DNA of 64,000 bases from Rosa chinensis (Eukaryota; Streptophyta; Magnoliopsida; Rosales; Rosaceae). The DNA is taken from the NCBI RefSeq assembly GCF_002994745.2, contig NC_037091.1, positions 37,942,112 to 38,006,111 on the forward strand, given 5' to 3'. Position numbers and translations under genes: made by a program. Numbering within the stretch: position 1 is the stretch's first letter; each line of letters opens with the position of its first letter. Positions 45,222 through 55,623 of the stretch are shown here, in pieces. Under the pieces are notes generated by a model. The model worked only from the letters and a program-made list of their open reading frames with translations, was not told the DNA's origin and did no database searches.

Positions 45222-45395
45222 AGCCATGGCGATCCGATCTGATCCCATACTCCTCTCAGCCCTTCGACTCACTTACCTTCATCTCCCACAACGAAACAAC
45301 CATTCCGGCAGCCATGGCGATCCGATCTGATCCCATACTCCTCTCAGCCCTTCGACCCACTTACGTACCTTCATCTCCCACAACGAAACAACCTC
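45222..45395. repeat. ~86-bp tandem duplication inside element C
   Basis: 'cggcagccatggcgatccg' recurs at about 45221 and 45307, and the following ~70 bases ('atactcctctcagcccttcga'-type) are nearly identical, apart from a few inserted bases in the second copy. Confidence 0.85.
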
Positions 45396-45804
45396 TCCAA
45401 GCCGCCATTGGAGCCCTCAACACCATGAATTGAACACTGAACCTAGCACATAGAACCCAAGTACAACACCAGTCCAACAATAAGGCGCACTCGCGCCGTC
45501 GGGGAAGAACTCCGAAGAAGAAAGAAAGAAATAAAAAAGAAGAAAGAAAGAACTAAATAAAAAAGAAGAAAGAAAGAAAGAAAAAACTTTTGAGGGTAAA
45601 TCGGTCTTTTTGCCCTCATTTTTGGCTTCACGTGCGTTGCACGTGCAAAATTTAACCGATCCGTGACGGAATTTGGTTGTAGGTACTACGTTGATACGAA
45701 AATATGAGTCCAGGTATCACATTGATAACTTTGTAAGTTCATGTATCATTTTGACAGTCCTCACAGTGTCCGGACACTGTTGATGCATTTTTCCCTAAAT
45801 TAAA

Positions 45805-46703
45805 TGTAACGTCATTTTAATATTTTGTTTAGTTTTCAATTTTTTTTAACTGAAGAAATCATTGATATGAAGGGACCCTCCGAATCAACCTTCTAGTCCC
45901 GATGACCAGGAAAAGCTCATAACCGCTACGGAGGAGAACAAAACTCTCAAAGTAGACCAAAAACCTTTTTTCTCTTTTTACTTTTATGTTGTTGAAGTTC
46001 CAATCCGCTAGGACTAACTCGAGGAATGTAAAGTGTTTGACTAGCGGTCTGTCCGAATGGATTACCCACTGTGAGATGCTATTTGCTGAGAATCGTCAGA
46101 GAGTAGCAACGGGCGTCAAGAGGGAGACCGGAGTTGTCCGGCCTTTGCTCCTTCGATGCTTAAATCAGTGGATGTCGAACTGGGCAAAGTAATAGCTAAG
46201 TAATGTAAAGAGTTGATTACCCTTATAAATGAGGACTAGTTTCATATATATAGTTTGCTGAGAGTTGGCACCCCGCACCCTTCCTTACCTTCGATGTGGA
46301 ACTCTTGGCACGAATTGTTCAACTAGTTTGTGGGCAGTGTGTGTAGGAGATCAATGTCCAGATGTTAGCACTCCAATCCACGTCTGGCGAGCGCGTGAGG
46401 GCGCATCCTCAGATATTCGGCCCTGACCTTGAATCCAAATGAAAGTCCAGCCATTAGTGAGTTCATTGGTCTTGCCAGCGAGGCTATGGCATGGCAAGAA
46501 CAACCTCTGGGCCGGTTCTAAGTGATGCCCGGCACTAGGCCACGCATACATATTTTCAATTGATTCTATGTACAAATTTTATCCAAAATGTTAATAAATA
46601 TCAAATGTTTTCTCAATTATTTAGTCTTTTTTTTTTTTTAGTTTGAATTTTTATTTATTTATCCAAAGCAGAATGGATTCCAAAAAGAAGCCACGATGGG
46701 AGC
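45805..46703. other. Unclassified, probably repeat-derived spacer
   Basis: GC-richer patches (about 46020-46180 and 46260-46550) resemble repetitive non-coding DNA, but I cannot assign a family. Frames here are short and unrecognised. Confidence 0.3.
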
Positions 46704-47712
46704 TTAGACCAAACTGCTCTAAATTGAAAGTTGGAAGCACAGAGAAAGAAAGCTGCTTGGACCAAATCTGGTGTTCCATCCTGTTGTGATCAAGAGCCAT
46801 AATGGCATCACCCACCAAATTTGGTTTTGCTTTGTCATTGGTAGGTTGTACAGAGGATTATACATTTCATAAATTTCTCTAGGCTCCTAGTATACTTCAT
46901 CAAATGGCTCCTAGTATTTTGGGGATTGGATTCTTCTTCAGATTTTCTTGGGCAAAAGGGAAGGTTTATAAAGGGAGGTTGGAGCAGATTTCTCTTCTCT
47001 CTCTTTTCTCTTGAACCACAGTTCATCTTCTGCGTTGTACTCTTCCAAACTCATGAATCATTTTGTTGCTTTCATTTTTCTTATGGAGAACTAATCTCCT
47101 AGCTAAGGCTAGGGGAGAAACTTTGGATTTCCTATGTAGTTTTTATTAGTTCGATTCGACAAGAACTTCAATGCAAATTCAATTTTTGGATGTTCACTTT
47201 TAATTTCTGCTTTTACTTTTTGATTGATTGATGGGTATTTGATAATCTATTTCATAGGATCAGCCATGTTTTTCCTTTTGTGTAGTAAAAATATCCATGC
47301 TTTTGAGATTAAGTAGAGTTGCAAATTGATAGATAATTTCTTTGGAATTGTGTCCTGATTGGTTGTTGCCGTTAGGTACAGGTTATACTCGAACTATTCC
47401 TAGAGAAATTGATTGGGTTTTGTGTGTTTGAACTACCTCAAATTGGATTCATCTTTAGTGTCAGTTCTCTTGAATAAGTTTAAGGAAAAGAATCGAATTG
47501 ATAACATTGCATAGGTGATTTAAGGTGGAACCCCGAAACCTTGGGTTATGTCATTATTGAATTTTCTCTTCAACTAAACTCATTTAAATTGTTTTCTTTT
47601 CAGTTTATTCATCATTCTGTGTTTTTCTCACTGCTCTCAACGGAAACGACACTCGTACTTCTGAGTCTATACTACTACGCAACTCCTGCACTTGGGATTA
47701 GCAAGCTATTTT

Positions 47713-47731
47713 TGGTGGCGGTCGCCGGGGA
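47713..47731 (+). other. Gypsy-type primer-binding site
   Basis: tggtggcggtcgccgggga differs at a few positions from the conserved Athila/Tat primer-binding sequence and sits just after an LTR-like 3' end. Confidence 0.6.
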
Positions 47732-48050
47732 GCGTTTGACGAAGCACGCAGAATACTTCTACATTTGGTACATTCGTTCCATTTTATTTTTAATTTTGTT
47801 AGTGTTAGTTAGTTTAGTTTGTTTTCATTCTTATGCGTTATAGAGATCAATTAGGTAGATTTGCTAAAATGCCTGAGTCTGAAACTTTGTTTGGAGATTT
47901 GTTTGAGTCTTCGAGTTCTAAGGAGTGAATGATGTCCATCTTGATTCTCTGATTTCACGGAGATTGAGCTCTTCATACTTATTTGGTTTCCTTCACTCTC
48001 CCTTAATTAAAGGTTATTGATTCTGGGTATTTGGAGAGCTTGGGCTGCGG

Positions 48051-48467
48051 TAGGCCTCATCATTTAGCCCTTCGGCCCTAAGCCCGCCCTAGGCCCGTAA
48101 GGCCAAAGCCCTACCCGGCCCTTGCATTAGGGCGGGCCGGCCCTACCCTTTCTCAAATAGGGTAGGGTAAGGGTCATGCAAATAAAGCCCGACCCTACCC
48201 TACGGCCCGGCCCGGCCCTTTAAGCCCGCCCAATTAAGCCCTAATAATTTTCTATTTTTTCTATTTTTTAAATATGTTTCTCTTTAGTTTATAACATACA
48301 ACTTATCTCTTTTTTGTAATTAATTTCCTAAGCTTTATTTTCTTTAATTTTTGTATCCATTGTTAAATAACAATTAATTTTGGGAGATTTAGAGAGATAG
48401 TTAATTGAATATAACCCATCTTAAGTTCTTAACTAATATTTATAAATGTTATAACTTATAAGTTAAT

Positions 48468-48511
<44 letters not shown>

Positions 48512-48827
48512 TACATATGATCAACAAAAAACAATGAGTTTTGTATTACCTATATAACTATTGAGCTACATTTTGAGATAAAAAAAAATAAAAATAAAAT
48601 ATTTCTTTTTGTTAAACAAATTAAGGCCCTTTTAGGCCCATTTCGGCCCTATTCGGAAGGCCGGCTCTTTCGGCCCTAGTGACTCGGGCCTTTCGGGCGG
48701 GTAAGGGTTAGGATATTTAAGTCTCGGCCCTAAATTTTGTTGACTTTGACTAGGCCAGGCCCGACCCAACCCTAAGCCCTAAAATTTAGGGTAGGGCCGG
48801 CCCCAGCCCGGCCTATGATGACCCCTA
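48051..48827. mobile_element. hAT-like non-autonomous element (1)
   Basis: A 777-bp insert with ends tagg(c/g)(c/g)tcatcat and TSD ggctgcgg (48043-48050) / ggctgcag (48828-48835), 7/8. Subterminal ends are tandem ggccc(g/t) repeats; the centre is AT-rich with an (AT)n run at ~48474-48500. No transposase. Confidence 0.82.
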
Positions 48828-48835
48828 GGCTGCAG

Positions 48836-49126
48836 CAAGGCAAAGGAAAGGTGTCTTCCAATGAATAAAACAAAGGAAGGAGAGCAAGTCACGTGGAGAC
48901 ACTTATCTCCTCCTTCAAGATAATTATGCAAGTCAATTAACCAATAAAGTCAACTTGTCCATCTGACCATCTCTAAGTCCAAGCACAGCAACTCCTTTGG
49001 GCCGTTAATTGTCCAATTCCATCATCCAAGTAGCAAACCTATTAAATCAGGGATATGATGTAATTAGACTAAATTAAGCCAATAAAATACTCAATAGTTA
49101 AGAAACTAAGAAGATATAACTGCATT
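48836..49126. other. Spacer inside the gypsy remnant
   Basis: About 290 bases of AT-rich sequence without ORFs, between the hAT-like insert and the second direct repeat. Confidence 0.35.
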
Positions 49127-49324
49127 TTAGACCATACATCCCTCTAAATTAAAAGTTGGAAGAACAGAGAAAGAAAGCTGCTTGGACCAAATCTGGTGTT
49201 CCATCCTGTTGTGATCAAGAGCCATGATGGCATCACCCACCAAATTTGGTTTTGCTTTGTCATTGGTAGGTTACAAAGGATTATGCATTTCATAAATTTG
49301 CCAGCAGGAGTATGCGTCTATAAG

Positions 49325-50225
49325 TAGAGGTGGCAAACGGGCCGGGCCGGGCCCATTTTAAGCGGGCCTAGTCGTGCTTCGTGCTGTGCTTGGGCCGGCC
49401 CATTTATTATCGTGCCGGGCTCGTGCCGGCCCATTTACTTAAAGATTAAGCCCAGCCCGGCCCATGGCCCGAGCCCATATCATGTCGGGCCGTGCTCGTG
49501 CCGGGTCAATAACGGGTCGTGCTCGTGCCTACCCATTATAAAGCACGATTTTAAAATCTTAATTTGAACAAATAAAAATTAATTTTATTTAACTATTTAG
49601 AAAATTAAAATAAATTAAGTTTTACAACGTTTTTCTTAATCTTAGCTTTTTAAGATTAGATTTCTAATAATTTTTTATATTCCACTATAAGAAAGAAAGA
49701 AAGAAAAAACTCAAAATATATTGTTTTTAGTATATTATTGTGAGATTAATCTTTATTAATATAATGAAGATTTAGTATCTATTATTCTTTCCTTCATTCT
49801 ATAGTTGTATTATTATGAGATTAGTTTTTATTAATAAACATATATTTAATATTTAGAAAAAATACTTATGTCAAAACAAGGATATAATGTTTTGTTTCAT
49901 TATTTTGACAATATAAAAGAAAACATTGGTGGAATTGTCATGAGATTTTAAATAAAAATGTCTCATATTCAAATCTCATCATTGTAGTTTTTTAATATAT
50001 TTTTTTAAAAAATGAAATTTTGTGTTTGTAACTGGCCGGCCCACAATATGTCGTGCTCGGGCCGGGCCGGACCAATGGGCCAATATTCTTAGGCCCAGCC
50101 TGATCCGTTATTCTAACGTGCTCGGATCGTGCCGGGCCACTAACGGGCTTGGGCCGTGCCGGACCGCTTTTAAGCGTGTCGGGCCTGTGCCGTGCTCGTG
50201 CTTAGCGGCCCGTTTGCCACCTCTA
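49325..50225. mobile_element. hAT-like non-autonomous element (2)
   Basis: A 901-bp insert with terminal inverted repeats tagaggtggcaaacgggcc (left; right-end complement near-identical) and 8-bp flanks tctataag (49317-49324) / tctataac (50226-50233), 7/8. Subterminal gggccgggcc/cgtgctcgtgcc repeats on both sides, AT-rich core. No coding. Confidence 0.88.
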
Positions 50226-50233
50226 TCTATAAC

Positions 50234-50485
50234 TCTGTATGCACGCATGCCTGTGACTTATCATATAAGCTTGCTTATAAATATTGGGTGCTACTTGAAC
50301 TTTTTGTTGTCTTGGTGGCAAAAAAATAATCACTGCTCAAGTTACTATGGTCCTCCAAAATCTGCACAAATTAATTTACATATGCAGGAGACATTAATGA
50401 GTCAGTTATTATCCTCTCCTTGGCTGTTAGTTGGCCTCAGTTATCGTTGGCTTTCACTCTCAACCATTGTCAACATATCTAATAG
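50234..50485. other. Spacer between hAT-like element 2 and an inverted-repeat insert
   Basis: A mixed-composition spacer with no supportable gene. Confidence 0.35.
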
Positions 50486-50917
50486 CTAATAAAACTCCAC
50501 ATCAGCTAACAACACCTAACGCCATCCACAATCTCCTCCTTTTGCCCCTTCACCGTCTTCCTCCCCTTCATCTCTTGCACACTCTGTGACACCCGAATCC
50601 TGCACTTACCATTAAATCCATGAAACCTGAAACAATGACCAAGAGAGAATAAAACAGAGACATATCTTGGAGCATTATTCCAGCCAATACAAACCACTTC
50701 TAATAAACTACAAATTTGTCAAACTGAAATTAGTAATAAATGATTTGAAGACAACCCACGGTCATCTTTTGCAGATCACCGCCCATCTTGTCATTCATCT
50801 GTGCAAACCAATATGCTATCAGAATTTTTACCCTGCAGCCGGCGTTAAGCATTGTTAACTATTGGGTGTAAAAATTCTGCATTTGTTATAGATTTTGCTG
50901 ATGTGGAGTTTTATTAG
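50486..50917. mobile_element. Small inverted-repeat element
   Basis: A perfect 21-bp inverted repeat (50486-50506 and 50897-50917, core ataaaactccacatcagc) bounds ~430 bases without conserved coding. TA at both edges would fit a mariner/Stowaway-type TSD, but other readings are possible. Confidence 0.5.
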
Positions 50918-52794
50918 TCCTTATATATGTTATCAACTGTTTTTTTTTTTTTTTTTTTGGAGAATGGTGATCAACTGTTGAGAGTAAAAGCCAAGGATAA
51001 TCAAAGCCAACTGACAGCAGAGAAGAGAATCCGGATCCTTCTAACAAGGTACATAAAGAATGTCCTATGACTCCTATCTATATAGAGATCTCACTCATGC
51101 AGTTATAATTCTATGAGTAAAATTTCAAAATGGTACATGAACTGCCATGAATGATGGTCTCAATCATATTGCTTGTAGGTACAATATTTTCTGTCAATTA
51201 TAGCTAGTTAATCAAGAATATGAAATTAATATATGTGAAAGGCCTCTCTCAATCCTCCAACAGTACTTTTCTCAGCTACTAACAACGTTTCTCCCAACCC
51301 TAGCTGATAGAATTGAAATTTGATTTAGAAAGGTCATAAGATGCATGGCCTTCCTCAACCCCTAACAGTACTGTTTTTAAATGAATTGGTTATCCTCAAA
51401 TAATTTTTTGTTTTTGCTTTCAAGCTTTCGGTCAATCAATGATGTTTTATTTCTTGACACTTTGATGTTGACCTTAAATAATTGTTGACAATTAGTCATC
51501 TAAACTCTAAAATCTATAACTAATCGCCAATTTGTCATAGTTTGTTATGATGATTTTTTGTGTGCAATTTGCTCGTGTTTCTGATGACTACTAGTGATCT
51601 TAAAGAACAAGTTTACATAGATCTTTCGCGTGGTAGCTAGTCATGCTACTTCAATATGGAATAGGTTTAAAATAGACTAATGAATTTGATAACTTGATTT
51701 ATTTATAAGTTGGGCACAGGAGACGGTTACACCCCAGGCGGCGGAACTACAATAGGGCTAGCTTGAGGGGTCCAGTCTTAACTCGATTACTGGAAACCAG
51801 CCAACTACCCCCTCCCCCGCGGCCTTCTTCCAGAAAAAAACAAATCAGCAAGGTGACTTCTAAAATTATCAAGAATAATTCAAAATTAATAGTGTTTAAT
51901 GCATAGTAATTACTCAAATTAAAAATAAGGAAATATGAAAATGTTTTGTAGATTTAGAATAGAGAGTTTCTATTGAGATCTCCAAATTTACTCATTTGAT
52001 CTCTTATACTTTCTACACCTCCTTTTTGCTTTTAATTACAAATATTTGCTCAGTAAACCTCCGTTTGAATTCCTCAAATAACCTTAATTATACTATTCAC
52101 ATACAAGACAACAAATACTCATTATACCTCAAATTCACTCACTAACCTCCATTCCTTGTTTTTTTTTTTTTTTGCATGCAACCCTAAAAAATGCCCAAAA
52201 TAGGTTTCTAGAACTTTAAACCATGAATCAAACGGTCATAACACATAAATTAATCAAAAGGTCATAAATCAAAAGGTCATAACACAGAAATTAATCAAAA
52301 GATCATAAATCAAATGGTTAGACAATGATTTCTATGTTTCTAACCCTTCTAAAAAATGAAACGTTACAGAAATTGATATAAACTGGAATACAAAAGAAAA
52401 AAAAGGAAAGAAAGAAACACGCAGCTTAATTATGAATGCAGAAAAAAAAAAAAAAAAAAAAACCACCGTCTCCCACCCAAAACTCTCATCCTCCAACCAA
52501 ACCTTTAACGAAGTGTAGACTAGGAACTCAATAAAAGTTTTGGAACAATTTCTTAGTCTTTAATTTGTGTTAAAACTAGGCGGAAAGGTTGTAGAGAAAA
52601 TACTAGTTGATTATAGTTCATTGTCTATAATTGTCATTTTGTAAGAGGATATATATGTAATTCAATAATTCTAAAGATATAGAGGTCAAATGAGCAAATT
52701 TAGAATATAAATTCTATTTAGAATATTCTATAATTTATTGCAATCGATGTTTAGTTTCTTCAATTATTTTATTATTAAAAAGTTAATAAGGTGT
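50918..52794. other. AT-rich intergenic region
   Basis: No gene is supported. It contains poly(T) at 50940-50958, a GC-richer patch at 51725-51830 of unknown origin, and poly(A/T) tracts near 52160 and 52445-52462. Confidence 0.4.
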
Positions 52795-52802
52795 GTTTGA
52801 GT

Positions 52803-53399
52803 TAGGGCTGTCAATGGGTCGTGTCGGGTTGGGTTCGTGTCGGGTCAAGGTATTTGTCGTGTCTCAAGAGACAAACCCAAACCCAACCCATTTAATAATC
52901 GTGTCAAAAATTTAAACCCAAACCCAACCTATTTATTAAACGGATTACCCGTTTCCAACCCGCTTAACCCATTTAATAAATAGGTCGTGTAGTGTTAGAA
53001 AAAATGACCCATTTAAATGTTAACAATACGACCCATTTAACTAAAAAAATGCATAAATTGATTAAATTCGCTAAAAACTCCACAAGACAAAGAATATAAA
53101 TAATTATATATAATTCATAAATAATTAAATCTAATAATAATAAAGCAAAATATTTCAAATTGTTTAATCCTATGATCAAATACTCCAAACGTCCAAAATT
53201 TCAAGAAGAAGTACAACATAATTGGGTTATACGGGTTCACTTGTGTTGGCGGGTTGACCCGTGGCCGACCCATTTATTAAATGGGTCATGGCGGGTTGAC
53301 CCACCGCCGACCCGCTTTTTAATCGTGCGGGTTCAACCCGCTTTATTTCGTGCGGGTTTCGAGTCGTGTTATCGGGTCGTGTCAGAATTGACAGCCCTA
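52803..53399. mobile_element. hAT-like non-autonomous element (3)
   Basis: A 597-bp insert, tagggctgtcaa to ttgacagcccta (exact 12-bp TIR), with a perfect 8-bp TSD, gtttgagt, at 52795-52802 and 53400-53407. Subterminal tandem 'cgggt(t/c)' and 'aacccatttaataa' repeats. No transposase. Confidence 0.93.
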
Positions 53400-53551
53400 G
53401 TTTGAGTTAATTAATATGGAAAATGAGTTTTTTTTTTTTAAGTTAAATTTTAGTATATTAAATTTAGCTTCTTCAATAACCCCATGCTTTATGTCTCGAC
53501 CTCCTAAGTTTCAAATCCTAGTTCTGTCCTGGTCCTGGCTACTTACACCAA

Positions 53552-54658
53552 TTTTTTTTTTTTTTTTGAAATAGGACGTCAAGCCTTTCATATATCAAAT
53601 ATAAGTAATTACACAACATGACTTACCCCCGAAAGGGCCACGTCAATATCAAGCCATGCAAGCTACCCTAGAGCAACCAAATGAAATCACTATGGTAATA
53701 GGACCAAGAACCAAAACCTAGATAATGTTAGGGCAAGAAAAGAAAATAAAAACCCTAACTTATTCATCGGAACCCAGGACCTCCCTACGCAGAGGGGGCA
53801 TCCTTAGGAGCCACAGTAACCAGACACAATGAGGTGTCCTCCTCCACGGTAGCCTTAGTCACCGTCGTAAACTCCACCATTGCCAAAGCTCTTATACCAC
53901 CAAGAGCTGAAACCCAAAGCCTACGGCCTAACACCAAGGCCCAAAACCGAACACCAAAAACTATAGCCCTAAGCCCAGATCCACTAGAAGGATCCATACC
54001 CGAACTAGTCCCAGCATTGCTCAAATTAAGAGCTACGGCAGCACCATCGCCCTTCCCCGACATGGGATCAACTGCACCATTGCCGACGTCCGTAAAATCT
54101 GCGGATCACCATTCTGCAATCTGGACGTGGTAGCACTACCACTTCCACCAACCACTGAGCAGCCTGCAAAGTCGTCAAAACCGGCTTGCAGGCCTCTGCC
54201 ACAGCCATGAGAACCAAGACAGCCACCATCAAGACCCAACATCATGATCAATAGATCCATATCCGCCTCAGATCCATCACCGCCAAACACAATCATCGTA
54301 TCCAGCATAACCAGCATAAGCCGACGTCCTCCCAATCAAGAACGAATTAGACCACCCCCACCCGAGTGAGAGGGAGAAGCCACTAGCTAGCACGTACAGT
54401 CCGCTCCAAGCGACCACCGTCGTCCAACCCAGCTCTGTCGCCATAAACCACAGCACCTTGGCCAGACAGAAAAACGATAGAAAGGAGGAAGGCAAAGCCA
54501 ACCCATGACGCCAAGAAGAGGCGACGACGGACAAGGCGACCCACGAGGCCAACATTCCCAAACCCATGCACGATCAGTTTGACGGCTAGGTAAAACCCTA
54601 GCAGAGCAAAGAGACGCAAAACCATAATTTTATGTAAACTCAACATTACAAAGTTAAT
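53552..54658 (-). mobile_element. Minus-strand non-LTR element with poly(A) tail (family member 1)
   Basis: A 1,107-bp insert with a 15-bp TSD, ggctacttacaccaa (53537-53551) / ggcttcttacaccaa (54659-54673), one mismatch. The left edge is a T run (53552-53567), the A-tail of a minus-strand element. The 5' half (~53790-54620) is GC-rich with several long frames on both strands but no RT or endonuclease domain. Probably a non-autonomous LINE-mobilised element or processed transcript. Confidence 0.8.
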
Positions 54659-54673
54659 GGCTTCTTACACCAA

Positions 54674-55520
54674 CTTGAAAGGAAAACGTATTTAGATGCT
54701 TGTAGAATATTATGTGCATATATTTATTTATTTTTCTGCTGCAATTGCAGTGATAAGAATTTTCCAATAAACTACCCCATATTTAGATATTGACTATTGT
54801 CCTTTAATCTATTTTATGTTTTTGATTTTTAATTTACCACCATACTCTTTATTTGATTAGGTTATTCTAATAAATAAAAAAATACATTTTAGATACTTTA
54901 GAAATTTAACCGCAATCCTTATTTGCTTAATATATAGAATTAGATTGCCATAAATCTCTTATTTATAAGTAAAAGGTTTTATGTTTGATCCTCCTTGTCA
55001 CACACCAGATATATATTTAAGTGCCAGCTAAGGTTTTTTCTCTTTCTTTGGGGTTTGAAGGATCGGTTATCCATTAGGGGAGCATGGATCAAACTGTTAT
55101 TATTTAAGTCCTCACGCTCAGAAAAGCATCAACAAGCTAACAACCGGCATGGTATCTTTGTAATTCGTATTTGTCCTCTGTGCGTTAGTCAAGTAGGCCT
55201 ACTCGATCTCTCTCTGTGATTTTAGCACTCTACTATCTCATGTATTCTATTAATTGCACTTCAAATAAAAATGTACTGCAATTGGTACAGCGGAGTACTT
55301 CCCTACCAAATTTGGCTTCGATGTTCAAACAGCGACACAAAAATAAAAAATTAATTAAAATTTGGGTAAATAAAAATAAGACCAATTACCATTTTATTTT
55401 TTCTCTCTTGTGTAGGTTTGGGCTGGTGATATTTAATGCAGGCTCAGGACCTAGCTGTCCTGAACCAACCAATTGTATGTCATGTGCAATAAAAGCCCAT
55501 TAATTACCCCAGCGATGTTG
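54674..55520. other. Upstream region of the CER2-like gene
   Basis: AT-rich sequence with no supported ORF. The right part is the CER2-like promoter region. Confidence 0.4.
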
Positions 55521-55528
55521 CTAAACCC

Positions 55529-55536
55529 TATATAAT
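55529..55536 (+). promoter_or_regulatory. TATA box of the CER2-like gene
   Basis: tatataat about 90 bases upstream of the start codon. The spacing suits a 5' UTR of about 60 bases. Confidence 0.65.
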
Positions 55537-55623
55537 GTTGTCACTCTTAAAAGTTGGAAACTACCACACTCGAGTTTCAGGCACAACTCACATTCCCAAT
55601 TTTCCTTCTCATTTCTCTACACC

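Larger units (their letters stand above)
44308..45795. mobile_element. Mutator-type element with long TIRs and gene-like interior (copy C)
   Basis: A perfect 9-bp TSD, taaattaaa, at 44299-44307 and 45796-45804. Terminal inverted repeats of about 150 bp start gggaaaaatgca and include the palindrome acagtgtccggacactgt. The interior (~44690-45440) is GC-rich, with long frames on both strands and Pro/Arg/Ala-rich translations, suggesting captured 5' genic DNA. No transposase, so non-autonomous; a Pack-MULE is the likeliest reading. Confidence 0.88.
46704..49300 (+). mobile_element. Remnant of a Ty3/gypsy (Athila/Tat-like) LTR retrotransposon
   Basis: A ~170-bp direct repeat, at 46704-46876 and about 49127-49300, would be the U3 starts of two LTRs. 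The first is followed by a TATA-like tttataaag (46965-46973), a CT-rich leader, and LTR-like sequence to about 47690. Next comes tggtggcggtcgccgggga (47713-47731), a variant of the tggcgccgttgccgggga primer-binding site typical of Athila/Tat elements. Only a short leader and possible gag start (atgcctgagtctgaaac, ~47870) follow. The internal region is deleted and contains a hAT-like insertion (48051-48827). The second LTR is truncated. Confidence 0.5.

Noticed and set aside
44691..45242. Several overlapping ~100-codon ORFs in element C
   Set aside because: Multiple open frames on both strands are expected in GC-rich sequence; no single one has domain support.
51725..51830. GC-richer patch that might be an exon or a transposon end
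   Set aside because: No reading frame, splice sites or terminal repeats that I could support.
53785..54646. Gly/Leu-rich antisense ORFs with apparent membrane segments
   Set aside because: They lie inside a retroelement with a TSD and poly(A), lack conserved motifs, and overlap in several frames.
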